A stretch of 64,000 nucleotides of DNA from Asticcacaulis biprosthecium C19 (lineage in GTDB: Bacteria > Pseudomonadota > Alphaproteobacteria > Caulobacterales > Caulobacteraceae): positions 285,166 through 349,165 of the forward strand of contig NZ_GL883080.1 in assembly GCF_000204015.1 (NCBI RefSeq), in the 5' to 3' direction. Below, in pieces: positions 32,483-41,462 of this stretch (its first letter is position 1; each line of letters begins with the position of its first letter). Position numbers and translations under genes: made by a program. The notes below the pieces were generated by a model. It saw only the letters and a list, made by a program, of their open reading frames with translations. It was not told the DNA's origin and made no database searches.

Positions 32483-32498
32483 GATAATATGTATTATG
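32483..32498. promoter_or_regulatory. Putative operator of fucose regulon (site 3)
   Basis: GATAATATGTATTATG; reverse complement CATAATACATATTATC shares CATAATAC with the best palindrome at 4413-4428 (13 of 16 positions). It lies between the divergent dehydratase and GntR genes, so it could control both. Confidence 0.55.
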
Positions 32499-32614
32499 AT
32501 GCTATCATGTGGGTCGGGACGTGACAAGCGGTACTTGCGCCCGTTTTGCGTTCGTCCCATACTGGTTGTGCGAAGCCTGTGATCACATGGGATTCGCGGA
32601 CTCAAAAGGATTTA

Positions 32615-33355
32615 TTGCGCTTGACCGGATCTGCTGCCCTTTCCGCCCGCAACGCCCGCCGCCGTCCCCGCCTGGCAGCCGCCGTTGTTGAAGACCTGGT
32701 GACCGCCATTGTGACCGAGGTCTATGCGGCCGGCTCGGCCCTGCCGCCGGAAAACGTGCTTTGCGACATGTTTGAGGTCAGCCGCACCGTGATCCGTGAG
32801 GCGACGACCGCGCTGACGGAAAAGGGGCTGGTGGTATCGCAGCAGGGGCGGGGGACCATCGTCCAGGATTCGGTGCGCTGGAGCCTGCTGGATCCGATGG
32901 TTTTGGCAGCACTGTTCCAGCGTGACGACGGACTGGTATATCTCGACAACCTGATCGAGATACGCACGGCCCTGGAAGCCTCGATGGCGGCCAAGGCGGC
33001 GGAACGGCTGACGGCCGACGATGCGGCGGAGTTGACGGGGCAATTGGAAAAGCTGGATGCATTGCTGGGGACGCCGGCGGCCTATGTCCATGAAGACGTC
33101 AGGTTCCATGACATCATCATGCGGATTTCCGGTGATCGTCTGTCCGAAGCGATCATCAACTCGATCCAGGGTAAGGCTCTGAAAAACATAAGCTATTCGG
33201 GAAAGTTGAACGTCGAGCATATCCGCGATACCCACGCGGCGCACAAACAGGTCTATGACGCGATCATGAAGCGCGACGGCGAGGGGGCAGCGCGTGCGAT
33301 GCGCGAGCATATCCAGGGCAGCTGGAAAAAGCGCCGTCCGACGAGTCTAAAATGA
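32615..33355 (+). CDS. GntR-family (FadR/FCD) regulator of the fucose regulon
   Basis: About 246 aa from a TTG (32615) preceded by AAGGA; TTG at 32621 or 32546 are alternatives. N-terminal wHTH: ALPPENVLCDMFEVSRTVIREATTALTEKGLVVSQQGRGTIV, in the GntR pattern, then an FCD ligand-binding domain with the metal-site residues in EIRTALE, DVRFHDIIM, HAAHKQVYDAI and MREHIQ. FCD proteins are usually repressors released by sugar-acid intermediates. Divergent from the dehydratase operon over a shared operator-like dyad. It is followed by a bidirectional terminator. Confidence 0.88.
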   Translation: MRLTGSAALSARNARRRPRLAAAVVEDLVTAIVTEVYAAGSALPPENVLCDMFEVSRTVIREATTALTEKGLVVSQQGRGTIVQDSVRWSLLDPMVLAALFQRDDGLVYLDNLIEIRTALEASMAAKAAERLTADDAAELTGQLEKLDALLGTPAAYVHEDVRFHDIIMRISGDRLSEAIINSIQGKALKNISYSGKLNVEHIRDTHAAHKQVYDAIMKRDGEGAARAMREHIQGSWKKRRPTSLK

Positions 33356-33390
33356 TACCTTCCCACACGCGGGGAGGCGTCAGACGACAA

Positions 33391-33419
33391 AAAACCCCGC
33401 GTCGATGACGCGGGGTTTT
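33391..33419. terminator. Bidirectional rho-independent terminator
   Basis: ACCCCGCGTC/GACGCGGGGT with a GAT loop (33394-33416), flanked by A-run and T-run. Serves the converging GntR and rplY genes. Confidence 0.9.
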
Positions 33420-33442
33420 CGGTATCAGGATAACCGGGAAGC

Positions 33443-34039
33443 TTAAGCTTCGGCGCCTTCGGCGTCGCTGCTCTTGCTGGCGCCCGAAGCAGTGACCGAG
33501 GCCACAACCGTCAGGCCCTTGGCGACCGGCGAGACGTCCGACGGCAGCTTCAGGTCGGAGATGTGAACCGACTGGCCGATTTCCAGGCCCGTCAGATCAA
33601 TGATGATGTCTTCCGGAATGTGGTCGGCCGGAACCTGGATTTCCAGTTCGTGGAACGCCACGTTCAGTGCGCCACCCTTCTTCAGGCCGGGCGACAGCTC
33701 GTGATTCTTGAAGTGCACCGGAACCGAGATGCGGATCTTGGCGTGCTCATCGACACGGAACAGGTCGAAGTGCACCGGCACATCCGTGACCGGATGGAAG
33801 TCGATCGACTTGGCGATGACCTTCTGGGTCTCTTCGCCGTACTTCAGCGTGACGAGGTGACCGTTCAGCTTGCCGGTCGACAGCGACTTGCGGAAAGCGT
33901 TCAGGTTAACGGCGATCGGCACGGGGCCCTTGTCACCACCATACAGAACACCCGGCAGCTTGCCGTCATTGCGAGTGGCACGCGCGCCGCCCGTACCGGT
34001 GCGTTCACGCACTTCGACATCCAGAACAATCTCGGCCAT
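33443..34039 (-). CDS. rplY: Ribosomal protein L25 (Ctc-type, long form)
   Basis: 198 aa, the long bacterial L25 with the C-terminal TL5-type extension. RERTGTGGARATRNDGKLPGVLYGGDKGPVPIAVN near the N-terminus and HFDLFRV, LNVAFHELEIQVP, EDIIIDLTGLEIGQSVHISDLKLP are family sequence. It binds 5S rRNA in the large subunit. Ends with acidic/Ala tail (SDAEGAEA). Located downstream of prs and a lipoprotein gene on the same strand. pth, often adjacent to rplY in other proteobacteria, is far away here (59920). Confidence 0.95.
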   Translation of the reverse strand: MAEIVLDVEVRERTGTGGARATRNDGKLPGVLYGGDKGPVPIAVNLNAFRKSLSTGKLNGHLVTLKYGEETQKVIAKSIDFHPVTDVPVHFDLFRVDEHAKIRISVPVHFKNHELSPGLKKGGALNVAFHELEIQVPADHIPEDIIIDLTGLEIGQSVHISDLKLPSDVSPVAKGLTVVASVTASGASKSSDAEGAEA

Positions 34040-34120
34040 CAGCCTCTTCCTCGAACATAAAAAGGCCGCGCATCCATCCTGGGCACGGCGGGGAAACTTT
34101 TAAGAGCGCGGGTGATACAC

Positions 34121-34178
34121 GAAGCTGCGGCGGTATGCAACCCGGCAAAACCGGGAAAATGCATGCCACCGCAGCTTC
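34121..34178. other. Strong stem-loop upstream of rplY
   Basis: GAAGCTGCGG... (34121-34139) pairs with 34160-34178 over 19 positions, two of them G-T, and encloses a smaller CCCGG/CCGGG hairpin. No T-run follows on the minus strand, so it is a poor terminator. It sits in the transcript leader of rplY, 82 bp or more upstream of its ATG; a leader or attenuation role is possible. Confidence 0.5.
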
Positions 34179-34189
34179 CTGTGATCAGT

Positions 34190-35494
34190 TTATCTCCGCT
34201 TCTTGCGCTTGCCGGTCGCCTTCTTCTTGGACGTCGTCTTGACCGGCGCAGGCTTGATATAGGGCTCGGCATTGGCATAGGAGGCCGCCACCTTGACCGG
34301 CTCAAAGCTGAGCGCGTTGCTGGACATCTTGCCCAGGCACTGTCCGGTATCCATCAGCACGTGCTGACCCAGGCAGAAGACGTCCTCGAAATGCGGCGTC
34401 GACACGGCCAGGCACTGATACAGGTTCAACTTGCTCATATCGAAGCAGCGCTCGCCTTCGACCTCTTCCAGCAGGGAGTGCAGGTAATCGGCGCGGCCTT
34501 CGCCGGCTTCACCCATAATCGCCAGGGCGGCGATGGTCAGGGCACGGTTGACGGCGCTCGTGTAGGGCTGATTGAACAGGTCCGGACGGTCGAAGACATT
34601 GGTCGTCGATGCAAAGGTGGACGCCGGCACAGCGGCATCGCTGGCGGCGGGGGCACTGGCCAGCTTGGTGACCGCGGGCGCCGTGACCGCGCTTTGATCA
34701 TCGGTGGTGGTCGCGGCGGTTTCGGTTTCCGGCGTAAAGGTGACGCCGTCGCCCTGGATGACGTAACCACCGGTCGATTGGCCGGTCGTTGCCTGGGTCG
34801 TCAGACCCGTGCCGCTCAGCGCTGCGGCCAGAAGACGAGCGCTCTCGTCACTCTGGACGCTGCGAAGGGTGACCGAACTCTGTTTGGCCTGGGCCAGGCG
34901 GCCGTCGCGGTCGGCGACCTTTTCCTTGGACCACTTCTGACGCTGAACGTCATAGGCGGCGCGCTTGACGCCGGCCCCGGAATTGTAGACCGACTGGCCG
35001 TCCGAGCTGAGCGCCAGAATGACGCGGCGGGCGGCGATATCGGCCGAGGGCAGGCTGGCGGCGTAGTTGTAGTCAGAGGTCAGCCGACGCACCAGTTCCG
35101 CGCGGGCGGTCTCATCGGAGGCGTAGGCGCGCATAGAGGCACGGAAGCTGGGCTCCTGCATGGCGACGATGGCGGCATAGGCCACGACGCCGCGTGCCAG
35201 TTGATCCGGTTGATAGGCTGCGCCATCCTGAAGCTTCGCCTGGACCACCCGGGCATCTGCGAAGTTGGCCTTCATGCCGCGCGCCGTGGTAATGTAGTCG
35301 ACATAGACGGCTGCGGCGTCGGAGACGTTGGACGCCAAGGCGACGGGAGGACCGGCGGGCGCCGGCGGCGGGGGAGGTGGCGGTGGTGGCGGCGCGTCCG
35401 TCGCGCAGCCGGCCAGGACCAGGGCAAAACTCAGAGCAACCAGGCTGAGGCCAGAACCCTTCGCACCAGAACCCTTCGCAACTGCCATTTTCAT
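34190..35494 (-). CDS. Large lipoprotein with polyproline stretch, unknown function
   Basis: 434 aa. Lipobox LVLAGC after a hydrophobic segment, then a run of ten Pro followed by APAG, probably a wall-spanning linker. The middle (about 55-215) is helical (ADARVVQAKLQDGAAYQPDQ, SFRASMRAYASDETARAELV). After a Thr/Ala-rich linker (about 225-290), the C-terminal 110 residues hold four Cys in CFDMSKLNLYQCLA and CLGQHVLMDTGQCLG, which fits two disulfides. It ends with a Lys/Arg-rich tail KKKATGKRKKRR, which may bind anionic envelope polymers or peptidoglycan. No named family recognised. Confidence 0.75.
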   Translation of the reverse strand: MKMAVAKGSGAKGSGLSLVALSFALVLAGCATDAPPPPPPPPPPAPAGPPVALASNVSDAAAVYVDYITTARGMKANFADARVVQAKLQDGAAYQPDQLARGVVAYAAIVAMQEPSFRASMRAYASDETARAELVRRLTSDYNYAASLPSADIAARRVILALSSDGQSVYNSGAGVKRAAYDVQRQKWSKEKVADRDGRLAQAKQSSVTLRSVQSDESARLLAAALSGTGLTTQATTGQSTGGYVIQGDGVTFTPETETAATTTDDQSAVTAPAVTKLASAPAASDAAVPASTFASTTNVFDRPDLFNQPYTSAVNRALTIAALAIMGEAGEGRADYLHSLLEEVEGERCFDMSKLNLYQCLAVSTPHFEDVFCLGQHVLMDTGQCLGKMSSNALSFEPVKVAASYANAEPYIKPAPVKTTSKKKATGKRKKRR

Positions 35495-35813
35495 ACGCTA
35501 CTCCCTTTTTTACCCGAGGTGCCGACGGCGCGATTTAAGGTCACCGCGTCGTCGGAGAATATGCTGATTTTGTTGTGAAACATGACGCCGCCGACCGTCA
35601 CACGTCTTTACATCACAAGGCAGACGCCTTGACCATAAGTGATCGGTAAAAATTTTGCCCAAATTGTGGCCGGACAACCGCTGAACCACGTCGTTTAGGT
35701 GGCAAGGTTCGGTGTAAATGCATTAAAAGACAACAACTTACCGCGGTTGCGATATTTATGGCTTCTTTATTGGCCGGTGATCAAAAAGTTTTGATGGCGA
35801 TTCGATCACTTTT
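35495..35813. other. Intergenic region between lipoprotein gene and prs
   Basis: About 320 bases, AT-rich in the middle (AAAAATTTTGCCCAAATTG near 35649), with the lipoprotein promoter expected in it. Near the prs stop GTGATC and GATCAC (35777-35809) could form a weak stem. No gene seen. Confidence 0.4.
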
Positions 35814-36749
<936 letters not shown>

Positions 36750-36843
36750 GGCGATGTCCCGTTAATAACTTGCGCGGCTTTTAGCAGGGGTTCGACAGCG
36801 TTCAAGAGCAAACGTCGCAAATCCGTAATTTTTCGAGCGTTCT

Positions 36844-37626
36844 CTAAGCGCGCAGCATGATGGCCGAGATCAAACGGCCATAGTCCGGAAGTTGCTGTTT
36901 GAAATTGCGCCGGTTCGAGAAGAACAGGGCCTCATCAGCGCACGTGTCGTGACCGGTGGTGGCGCACTGCGTCACGCCTGCGCGTTCCAGCCGCATCAGG
37001 CAGTATCCTGGCAGGTCGAACATGCGCTTGTCAGGCGTGGCGCCGGCGACGAAATAGGGTGGACTGTCCGGGTCGTGGCTGGCGAAGATGCCGGCATAGT
37101 CGGCGCCGACCTCATAAGAGGTCTGGGTGATGCAAGGGCCGATAACGCAGCGGATCTTGCCCAGGTCTGCGCCTCTGGCCTGCATCAGGTCGAGGGTGGC
37201 TTCGATCATGCCGTAAAGTGCGCCCTTCCAGCCGGCATGGCAAGATCCGACGACGCGGTTGTCGGGATCGGCGAACAGCAGTGGCGCGCAGTCGGCTGAA
37301 AGGGCCGACAGAATCAGGCCCGGTGTCGTGGTGACCAGGCCGTCGGCTTCAGGCCGGTCGGTGGTCCACGGACTGGAGACGTCCAGAGCTGTCGCGGAAT
37401 GGATCTGGTAGAGGCTGAGCAGATGATCGGCCGGCCTGTCGAACGCGGCGGCGACGCGGCGGCGGTTCTCCTGAACCAGCGCCGGATCGTCCTTCGATCC
37501 CAGACCGATGTTCAGCGAATCGTAGACGCCCGTCGATACGCCGCCCTGACGGGTGAAAAAACCATGCTGGATGCCGGGCAGGTCGAGCAGCGGATGGAGG
37601 ATGCGAGGGGGAAGCGGAGCGGCCAT
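36844..37626 (-). CDS. pgeF: Peptidoglycan editing factor PgeF (multicopper polyphenol oxidase/YfiH family)
   Basis: 260 aa. GFFTRQGGVSTGVYDSLNIG, LSLYQIHSATAL, SADCAPLLFAD (conserved Cys of the active site) and VGSCHAGWKGAL (His), then CIGPCI-like VIGPCITQTSYEVG, all family blocks of the DUF152/YfiH group. Members remove aberrant Ser-containing peptidoglycan precursors or act as purine-nucleoside phosphorylase/deaminase; earlier called laccase-like. Third gene of an lgt, MidA-like, pgeF cluster, 24 bp after the methyltransferase stop. Confidence 0.92.
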   Translation of the reverse strand: MAAPLPPRILHPLLDLPGIQHGFFTRQGGVSTGVYDSLNIGLGSKDDPALVQENRRRVAAAFDRPADHLLSLYQIHSATALDVSSPWTTDRPEADGLVTTTPGLILSALSADCAPLLFADPDNRVVGSCHAGWKGALYGMIEATLDLMQARGADLGKIRCVIGPCITQTSYEVGADYAGIFASHDPDSPPYFVAGATPDKRMFDLPGYCLMRLERAGVTQCATTGHDTCADEALFFSNRRNFKQQLPDYGRLISAIMLRA

Positions 37627-37650
37627 GGCGGCGATGTAAACCCCGGCCGT

Positions 37651-38697
37651 CTAGTCTTCAAGGGCGAAAAGCGGCAGGGAAGCCGGCCAGGCCATACCGA
37701 CCACCTTGAACAGGTCGCCCATCTGGTCAGGGGCAGTCAAACGGTCGTACTGCCGCTGAAGCTTTTCAGCCTCAGTCGGGTGCGCCTCACAAAGGGCGTT
37801 GAACCTGGCGGCCATGCCAAGCGCCTGCAAAAACGCAGATTGTGTTTTGATTGTGCTGAATTTTACTGATGTATTACATATTTGGGCGATCGCCGGAAAG
37901 TCTGCCCACACCGTGAGGTCATGGTCGCCCGGCGCCGCCAGAGGGTCGGTTTTACGGTGATTGTGCAGCGCCTGGAGGGTGTCGCCCGCTTCCGGCTGGT
38001 CGCGGCCATAGTCAACCAGCAGCGCGGCGCCGGTGCTGGCTTTCAGAAGGCTGGTCAACTGGGCGGCAAAATGCTGTTGCGCCGCGGAGATTTCGATAGT
38101 CTGGCCTGGTTCGGCGTCGAGCTGCGGCGTGTATTCCGTCGGGACCAGGCCGAACGCGAGGTGTCCGTCAATGACGCCAACGCATTTTTCAGCCCACCCG
38201 TTGTCGGTGCGGACAAACTGTCGCGCAGGCAGGCAGTCGAGGACTTCGTTGGCGATCACAATCACCGGCAGGTCGGTGGCCAGGGCGTTCACATCCGGGA
38301 CGAAGACGGCCTGGGAGATGGTCTGTTCCTGGGAGGCGCGCAGTCGCGGTGACGGCTCAACCATCGTGACCTGAGCCGCGTCGGAAAGGCCGGGAACGCG
38401 TTTCGCCACACGCAGGATATCGGACATCAGGGTGCCGTCGCCACCGCCGATTTCGACCAGGCGAAAAGCGGGCGGGCTGCCCAGCGCGAGCCACATCTGG
38501 GCGACCCAGACGCCGATCATTTCGCCGAACATCTGCGACACCATGGGGGCGGTGAGGAAGTCGCCATCGGCGCCGATGCGCACATGGCAGGTATAGTAGC
38601 CATCCTGAGGATCGAACAGGCATCGCGCCATATAGTCGGCCACATTCATCGGGCCTTCCAGGGTGATCTGTTCGATAAGTCGGTCTCTAAGCGACAT
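37651..38697 (-). CDS. SAM-dependent methyltransferase, MidA/NDUFAF7 family
   Basis: 348 aa. N-terminal MNVADYMARCLFDPQDGYYTCHVRIGADGDFLTAPMVSQMFGEMIGVWVAQMW, then the SAM motif RLVEIGGGDGTLMSDILR (71-89), NEVLDCLPARQFV (around 150) and LLVDYG. This is the DUF185 family whose mitochondrial homologue NDUFAF7 methylates an Arg of complex I subunit NDUFS2. A role in complex I assembly is therefore inferred. Overlaps the lgt stop by 11 bp. Confidence 0.93.
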   Translation of the reverse strand: MSLRDRLIEQITLEGPMNVADYMARCLFDPQDGYYTCHVRIGADGDFLTAPMVSQMFGEMIGVWVAQMWLALGSPPAFRLVEIGGGDGTLMSDILRVAKRVPGLSDAAQVTMVEPSPRLRASQEQTISQAVFVPDVNALATDLPVIVIANEVLDCLPARQFVRTDNGWAEKCVGVIDGHLAFGLVPTEYTPQLDAEPGQTIEISAAQQHFAAQLTSLLKASTGAALLVDYGRDQPEAGDTLQALHNHRKTDPLAAPGDHDLTVWADFPAIAQICNTSVKFSTIKTQSAFLQALGMAARFNALCEAHPTEAEKLQRQYDRLTAPDQMGDLFKVVGMAWPASLPLFALED

Positions 38698-39544
38698 GTT
38701 TGCCGGTACTTGGGCTGTCCTTGCGCAGGGCGTGCCAGATGAAGGCGGCGCCGGCGATGACCATCAAAAGGGACAGGGTCTGGCCCATGGTGATGACGTT
38801 CTTGAAGAAGTCCCACATCTGCTCGTCGGGCTCGCGGACCATCTCGATCAGAATGCGGAAAATCCCGTAGCCGGCAATGAACACGCCGGTGATGAGGCCC
38901 GGACGTTTGAACTCCTTGCGGACATGGGCCAGGTACCAGGCCACGGCGAACAGGATCAGCCCCTCGGTAGCCGCTTCGTAAAGCTGGCTGGGATGGCGGA
39001 CAATGCCCTGGCCGCCGGAGCAGGTGTGGGAATTGCAGAAAATGATCCCCCACGGCGCGGTGGTTTCACGGCCCCAAAGCTCGCCATTGATAAAGTTGGC
39101 GATGCGGCCGAAGAACAGGCCGATTGGCGCGGCGCAGGCCAGCAGGTCGCCGAGATTCAGAAGTTGCGGCAGGTCGAACTTCTTGACGCGGGCATAGATA
39201 ACGGTGGCGGCAACGACACCGACGAAGCCGCCATGGAAGGACATGCCACCGTTCTGAATCATAAAGACCTGGAAGAAGTCCCGCCAGATCAGGGACATGT
39301 CGTAGAAGAGGATAAAGCCGATGCGGCCGCCGATGATGATGCCTAGGGTCATCCAGACAACCAGGTCATCGAGTTGGTCGGTATTGACCGGAGGTTGCCG
39401 CGGCGTCCACAGGCTCTCATTGCGGATCAGACGGCCCAGATACAGCCAGCCAAGGACGATGCCGGCAATATAGGCAAGGGCATACCAACGGATGGCGACA
39501 GGCCCGAGTTGGAAAATGACGGGATCGATATCCGGCAGGGTCAT
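38687..39544 (-). CDS. lgt: Prolipoprotein diacylglyceryl transferase
   Basis: 285 aa from ATG 39544 (MTLPDIDPVIFQLGPVAIRWYALAYIAG). Seven or so membrane segments. Diagnostic blocks: GGRIGFILFYD, GGMSFHGGFVG and GRIANFINGELWGRET (Lgt signature with conserved Arg and Glu), ending PSQLYEAATEG. It transfers diacylglycerol to the lipobox Cys of prolipoproteins, such as the several lipoproteins encoded in this window. First gene of the lgt/MidA/pgeF cluster. Confidence 0.97.
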   Translation of the reverse strand: MTLPDIDPVIFQLGPVAIRWYALAYIAGIVLGWLYLGRLIRNESLWTPRQPPVNTDQLDDLVVWMTLGIIIGGRIGFILFYDMSLIWRDFFQVFMIQNGGMSFHGGFVGVVAATVIYARVKKFDLPQLLNLGDLLACAAPIGLFFGRIANFINGELWGRETTAPWGIIFCNSHTCSGGQGIVRHPSQLYEAATEGLILFAVAWYLAHVRKEFKRPGLITGVFIAGYGIFRILIEMVREPDEQMWDFFKNVITMGQTLSLLMVIAGAAFIWHALRKDSPSTGKHVA

Positions 39545-39704
39545 AAGGCTGCGTCTCCCCAAAATGGTCGCGGCTGTTTAGCACTAACCTGTGACACGTC
39601 GCCACAAAAGAGAGACAAAGGACTTAGAATCATGGAAAAACTTTGTCGACCGAGGGAGAAGCCTCTATATTGAATGCCTATGCATTTTCTGGAGGCCCCT
39701 CGCC

Positions 39705-40037
39705 ATGCAAAGCCAAAATCCGTTCCTTGACGAACTGGCCAAAATGACCACCTCGGCCATGTCCCTGGCCCAGGCTGCCGGTGAGGAGGCCAAGACGGCC
39801 TTTCGTTCTCAGGCGGATCGTTTTGTCGCCGACATGGATCTGGTCCGCCGCGACGAACTCGAGGCGTTAAAAGCGGAAATCGCTGATTTAAAAGCCCAGG
39901 TCACCGCCGCGCTCAAGGAGCGAAGCGTTAGCGCAACTCAGGATGCGCTCAAGGAGCGAAGCGTTAGCACCGCTGACACTTCCGCTAAGCCGAAGGGCAA
40001 GGGCGTCAAGCCGGACGTCGACCTTCCGGTCGACTAG
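39705..40037 (+). CDS. UbiK-family accessory protein
   Basis: 110 aa from ATG 39705 after CTGGAGG. MQSQNPFLDELAKMTTSAMSLAQAAGEEAKTAFRSQADRFVADMDLVRRDELEALKAEIADLKAQV in two helices, the BMFP/UbiK coiled-coil fold used as an assembly factor for ubiquinone-biosynthesis enzymes. The tail contains a duplicated 12-residue unit (ALKERSVSATQD, ALKERSVSTADT) and a basic linker. The duplication is in DNA too (39909-39968) and looks recent. Confidence 0.85.
   Translation: MQSQNPFLDELAKMTTSAMSLAQAAGEEAKTAFRSQADRFVADMDLVRRDELEALKAEIADLKAQVTAALKERSVSATQDALKERSVSTADTSAKPKGKGVKPDVDLPVD
39909..39968 (+). repeat. In-frame tandem duplication in UbiK-like gene
   Basis: GCGCTCAAGGAGCGAAGCGT plus TAGC (24 bases) occurs exactly at 39909-39932 and 39945-39968, a 36-bp period that preserves frame. 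The unit contains GCGAAGCG, as in small palindromic elements of alphaproteobacteria. Confidence 0.9.
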
Positions 40038-40060
40038 AACAAAAGGATTTCACAGGTACC

Positions 40061-40609
40061 ATGACCACGCCGCAGACCTACGACAGCGACGCGACCTTCG
40101 ATCCGCTCGATGTGGTGGAATCCATCCTCACCGAGGAAGGGCTGGAATTTGAACGCACACCCGAGGGCGACCTGGGGTTTGCGTTGAGCGGCGACTGGCG
40201 GACCTATGAGATGTGGTTCTCGTGGCGGCCGGAAGGCGAATGCCTGCAGTTGTGCTGTTCGCTGGACGTTGAATCGGGCGCGGGCCAGGCCCTGACCGAA
40301 GACCGCCTGCCGGGCCTCTATGAGTTGCTGTGCCTGGTCAACCAGCATGTCTGGTTCGGGCATTTCGAAGCCTTCCGCGATCCGGAAGGCGGCGTGCCGG
40401 GCCTGGGGCTCTATGACGTGGTGTTTCGCCATACCCAGGCGATCAATCCGCTCGAGCGCGCCTCGGTGGTGGCCAGTGCCCACATGATCAACAGCGCCGC
40501 CGAGGCGGTCGATCGTTTTTATCCGGCCTTCGACTTCTGGTTCAAGGGGGCTGCGTCGGCCCGCGATGCGTTCGCGGCTTGTCTGTTCGAGACCGTGGGA
40601 GAAGCTTAA
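40061..40609 (+). CDS. YbjN-domain protein
   Basis: 182 aa. DPLDVVESILTEEGLEFERTPEGDLGFALSGDWRTYEMWFSWRPEGECLQLCCSLDVE and LVNQHVWFGHFEAFRDPEGGVPGLGLYDVVFRHT are the YbjN/DUF1790 fold, with about 160-residue family length. Precise function unknown; homologues are linked to stress and motility. Its stop is immediately followed by the proC ATG, so the two are coupled. Confidence 0.88.
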   Translation: MTTPQTYDSDATFDPLDVVESILTEEGLEFERTPEGDLGFALSGDWRTYEMWFSWRPEGECLQLCCSLDVESGAGQALTEDRLPGLYELLCLVNQHVWFGHFEAFRDPEGGVPGLGLYDVVFRHTQAINPLERASVVASAHMINSAAEAVDRFYPAFDFWFKGAASARDAFAACLFETVGEA

Positions 40610-41419
40610 ATGGGTGATGTTCTGCCGAAGCCGGTGCTGCTCATTGGCGCCGGGGCGCTGGGCTCGTCCATTCTGAAGGGGATGCGCATTGCCGGCCATG
40701 CGGCACCGGCAGACCTGATGATTGTCGACCTCAAACCCGGCGATGAGGCCAAGGCCTATGCCGAGGCGGGGGCGCAACTCAACTCGTCGCCCGATACCTG
40801 GCGCGCGGCGAAGACGGTCATCCTGGCGGTGAAGCCCCAGGGCTGGCATGCGGTGGCAGCAATCCTGAACGGCAATCTCGGCGCGGGTGCGGTGTTGATC
40901 TCGGTCATGGCCGGGGTACAGACGGGCAGCCTGGAGCAGGCCTTTGCCGGTCATGCGGTGGCACGCGTCATGCCGACGACCGGAGTCGCGACGGGCAAGG
41001 GCGTGGCCTCGATTTTTTCGGCCACGGCGGACGGCCTGGCGGCGGCGAGCGCAGTGTTCGCGCCGATGGCGACGACCGTGGTGTTGAGCGACGAAAGCCT
41101 GATGGATTCGGCGACCGCGGTATCGGGGTCGGGCCCGGCCTATGTCTATGCCTTTGTGCGTGCGCTGGAAAAGGCCGGCCGTGAAACCGGCCTGTCGCGC
41201 ATGCATGCCCGCGACCTGGCGCGCGGGACACTCATCTCGGCGGCGCGGTTGCTGGACCAGACGGGCGAGGAGCCGGATGACCTGATCAAGAAGGTGGCGT
41301 CACCCGGTGGGACGACCGAGGCCGCTTTGAAAGTGCTGTGCGCTGAAGGTTCCGGCCTGGACGAATTGGTGCTGGCGGCAGTCCAGGCGGCGCATAAGCG
41401 GTCGAAGGAACTCGGCTGA
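40610..41419 (+). CDS. proC: Pyrroline-5-carboxylate reductase
   Basis: 269 aa. LIGAGALGSSILKGM Rossmann start, ILAVKPQ, VISVMAGV-type block, RVMPTTGV and the C-terminal signature SGSGPAYVYAFVRALEKAG ... GAR-like LARGTLISAA, then ASPGGTTEAALKVL, all ProC family. Catalyses the last step of proline synthesis with NAD(P)H. Slightly atypical MPTTGVATG in place of MPNTPAxVG, but otherwise complete. Start abuts the YbjN-domain gene. Confidence 0.95.
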   Translation: MGDVLPKPVLLIGAGALGSSILKGMRIAGHAAPADLMIVDLKPGDEAKAYAEAGAQLNSSPDTWRAAKTVILAVKPQGWHAVAAILNGNLGAGAVLISVMAGVQTGSLEQAFAGHAVARVMPTTGVATGKGVASIFSATADGLAAASAVFAPMATTVVLSDESLMDSATAVSGSGPAYVYAFVRALEKAGRETGLSRMHARDLARGTLISAARLLDQTGEEPDDLIKKVASPGGTTEAALKVLCAEGSGLDELVLAAVQAAHKRSKELG

Positions 41420-41428
41420 GTATCGGGT

Positions 41429-41447
41429 GCAGGGTCCAGGACCCTGC
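41429..41447. terminator. Stem-loop between convergent proC and phytase genes
   Basis: GCAGGGTCC A GGACCCTGC, a perfect 9-bp stem with minimal loop. No long T-run follows, so terminator activity is only likely from position. Confidence 0.5.
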
Positions 41448-41462
41448 CCGCCGGAGGCTCTT

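Noticed and set aside
34112-35578. 488-codon frame opposite the polyproline lipoprotein gene
   Set aside because: Gly/Arg-rich antisense translation without motifs. The lipobox and RBS support the minus strand.
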